From CAZEQK01 sp964514395 (GTDB lineage Bacteria > Bacillota > Bacilli > Tepidibacillales > Tepidibacillaceae), in contig CAZEQK010000029.1 in NCBI GenBank assembly GCA_964514395.1, positions 1-40,920 on the forward strand: a stretch of DNA of 40,920 bases, read 5' to 3'. Made by a program: the position numbers and the translations under genes. The notes beneath the pieces are model-generated. The model was not told where the DNA came from, searched no databases, and saw only the letters and a program-made list of their open reading frames with translations. Every line of letters begins with the position of its first letter. Positions within the stretch are counted from its first letter, which is position 1. This document shows positions 40,748 through 40,920 of the stretch, piece after piece.

Positions 40748-40775
40748 AGCTGTTGACAATTAATTGTCAACAGCT
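40748..40775 (+). terminator. Terminator of the second Mo-enzyme operon
   Basis: A continuous 28-base palindrome with 14-base arms (40748-40761 and 40762-40775), centred on AATT, is followed by a T-run. The remaining 145 bases of the window hold no gene I can support. Confidence 0.9.
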
Positions 40776-40920
40776 TTTTTTTGATTAAATGCAAAAAAAA
40801 TAGGCCTTCATTTTGTAGGCACATAAATAGTGAAGCTCCTTCGTAAAATAAGAAACTTATATTACTTACTCAACTTTCGCACCTTAAAAATGTGAATGAA
40901 TTTAAATAGCTGTAATGTTA

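Overview
The window is AT-rich, carries strong Shine-Dalgarno sites of the AGGAGG type and many intrinsic terminators, and encodes Bacillus-type families (YtrA-type GntR regulator, CwlC-like amidase without signal peptide, SodF-like superoxide dismutase, Gram-positive lipoproteins). It looks like chromosome of a low-GC, probably spore-forming Bacillota (Bacillaceae or a near relative) that can respire anaerobically with molybdenum enzymes. No rRNA, tRNA, CRISPR array, transposase or phage module was recognised.

Bases 1-5640 hold small accessory genes: a frameshifted gene, a GNAT acetyltransferase, a small membrane protein, a tandem MazG-like protein, a BtuF-like binding protein without signal peptide, an MBL-fold hydrolase, and a broken GNAT gene preceded by a complete-looking attenuator (promoter, 31-residue leader ORF, anti-terminator and terminator). 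Bases 5641-11534 hold a branched-chain amino acid type ABC transporter (livK-H-M-G-F, minus strand) divergent from an FAH-family hydrolase. Bases 11756-18321 hold an HD-GYP protein, an autoregulated YtrA-like ABC operon under a 48-bp near-continuous palindrome, and an MFS transporter. Bases 18403-24852 hold a tiny ORF, an amidase, a MerR regulator with an adjacent palindromic operator, an acyl-CoA dehydrogenase/acyl-CoA ligase pair, a second MFS transporter and a DUF2935-like protein.

From 24920 to the end is a sulfur/anaerobic-respiration region: a sulfide:quinone oxidoreductase-like flavoprotein and an Fe/Mn superoxide dismutase (minus strand), then an apparent eight-gene operon (27327-36002): tatA, a multi-cluster Fe-S protein, a two-domain rhodanese lipoprotein with a Gly-rich Cys tail, a Tat-exported molybdopterin enzyme with its four-cluster Fe-S subunit and NrfD-type anchor, a TorD-like chaperone, and a three-domain rhodanese lipoprotein. 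A second Mo-enzyme operon (36528-40724, catalytic, Fe-S and NrfD subunits) follows behind a consensus FNR box; its catalytic subunit has no Tat signal and its codon use is that of a strongly expressed gene.

The likely logic is that quinol-linked Psr/Phs-type reductases use sulfur compounds (polysulfide, thiosulfate or similar) as electron acceptors, the lipoprotein rhodaneses handle sulfane sulfur outside the membrane, and the SQR-like enzyme oxidises sulfide or persulfide back into the quinone pool. The substrates are inferred, not shown. The most unusual items are the two copies of a structured element flanking torD, the Tat-less second Mo enzyme, the rhodanese with a SoxY-like tail, the SD-to-start hairpin of the SQR gene, and the attenuator before the dying acetyltransferase.
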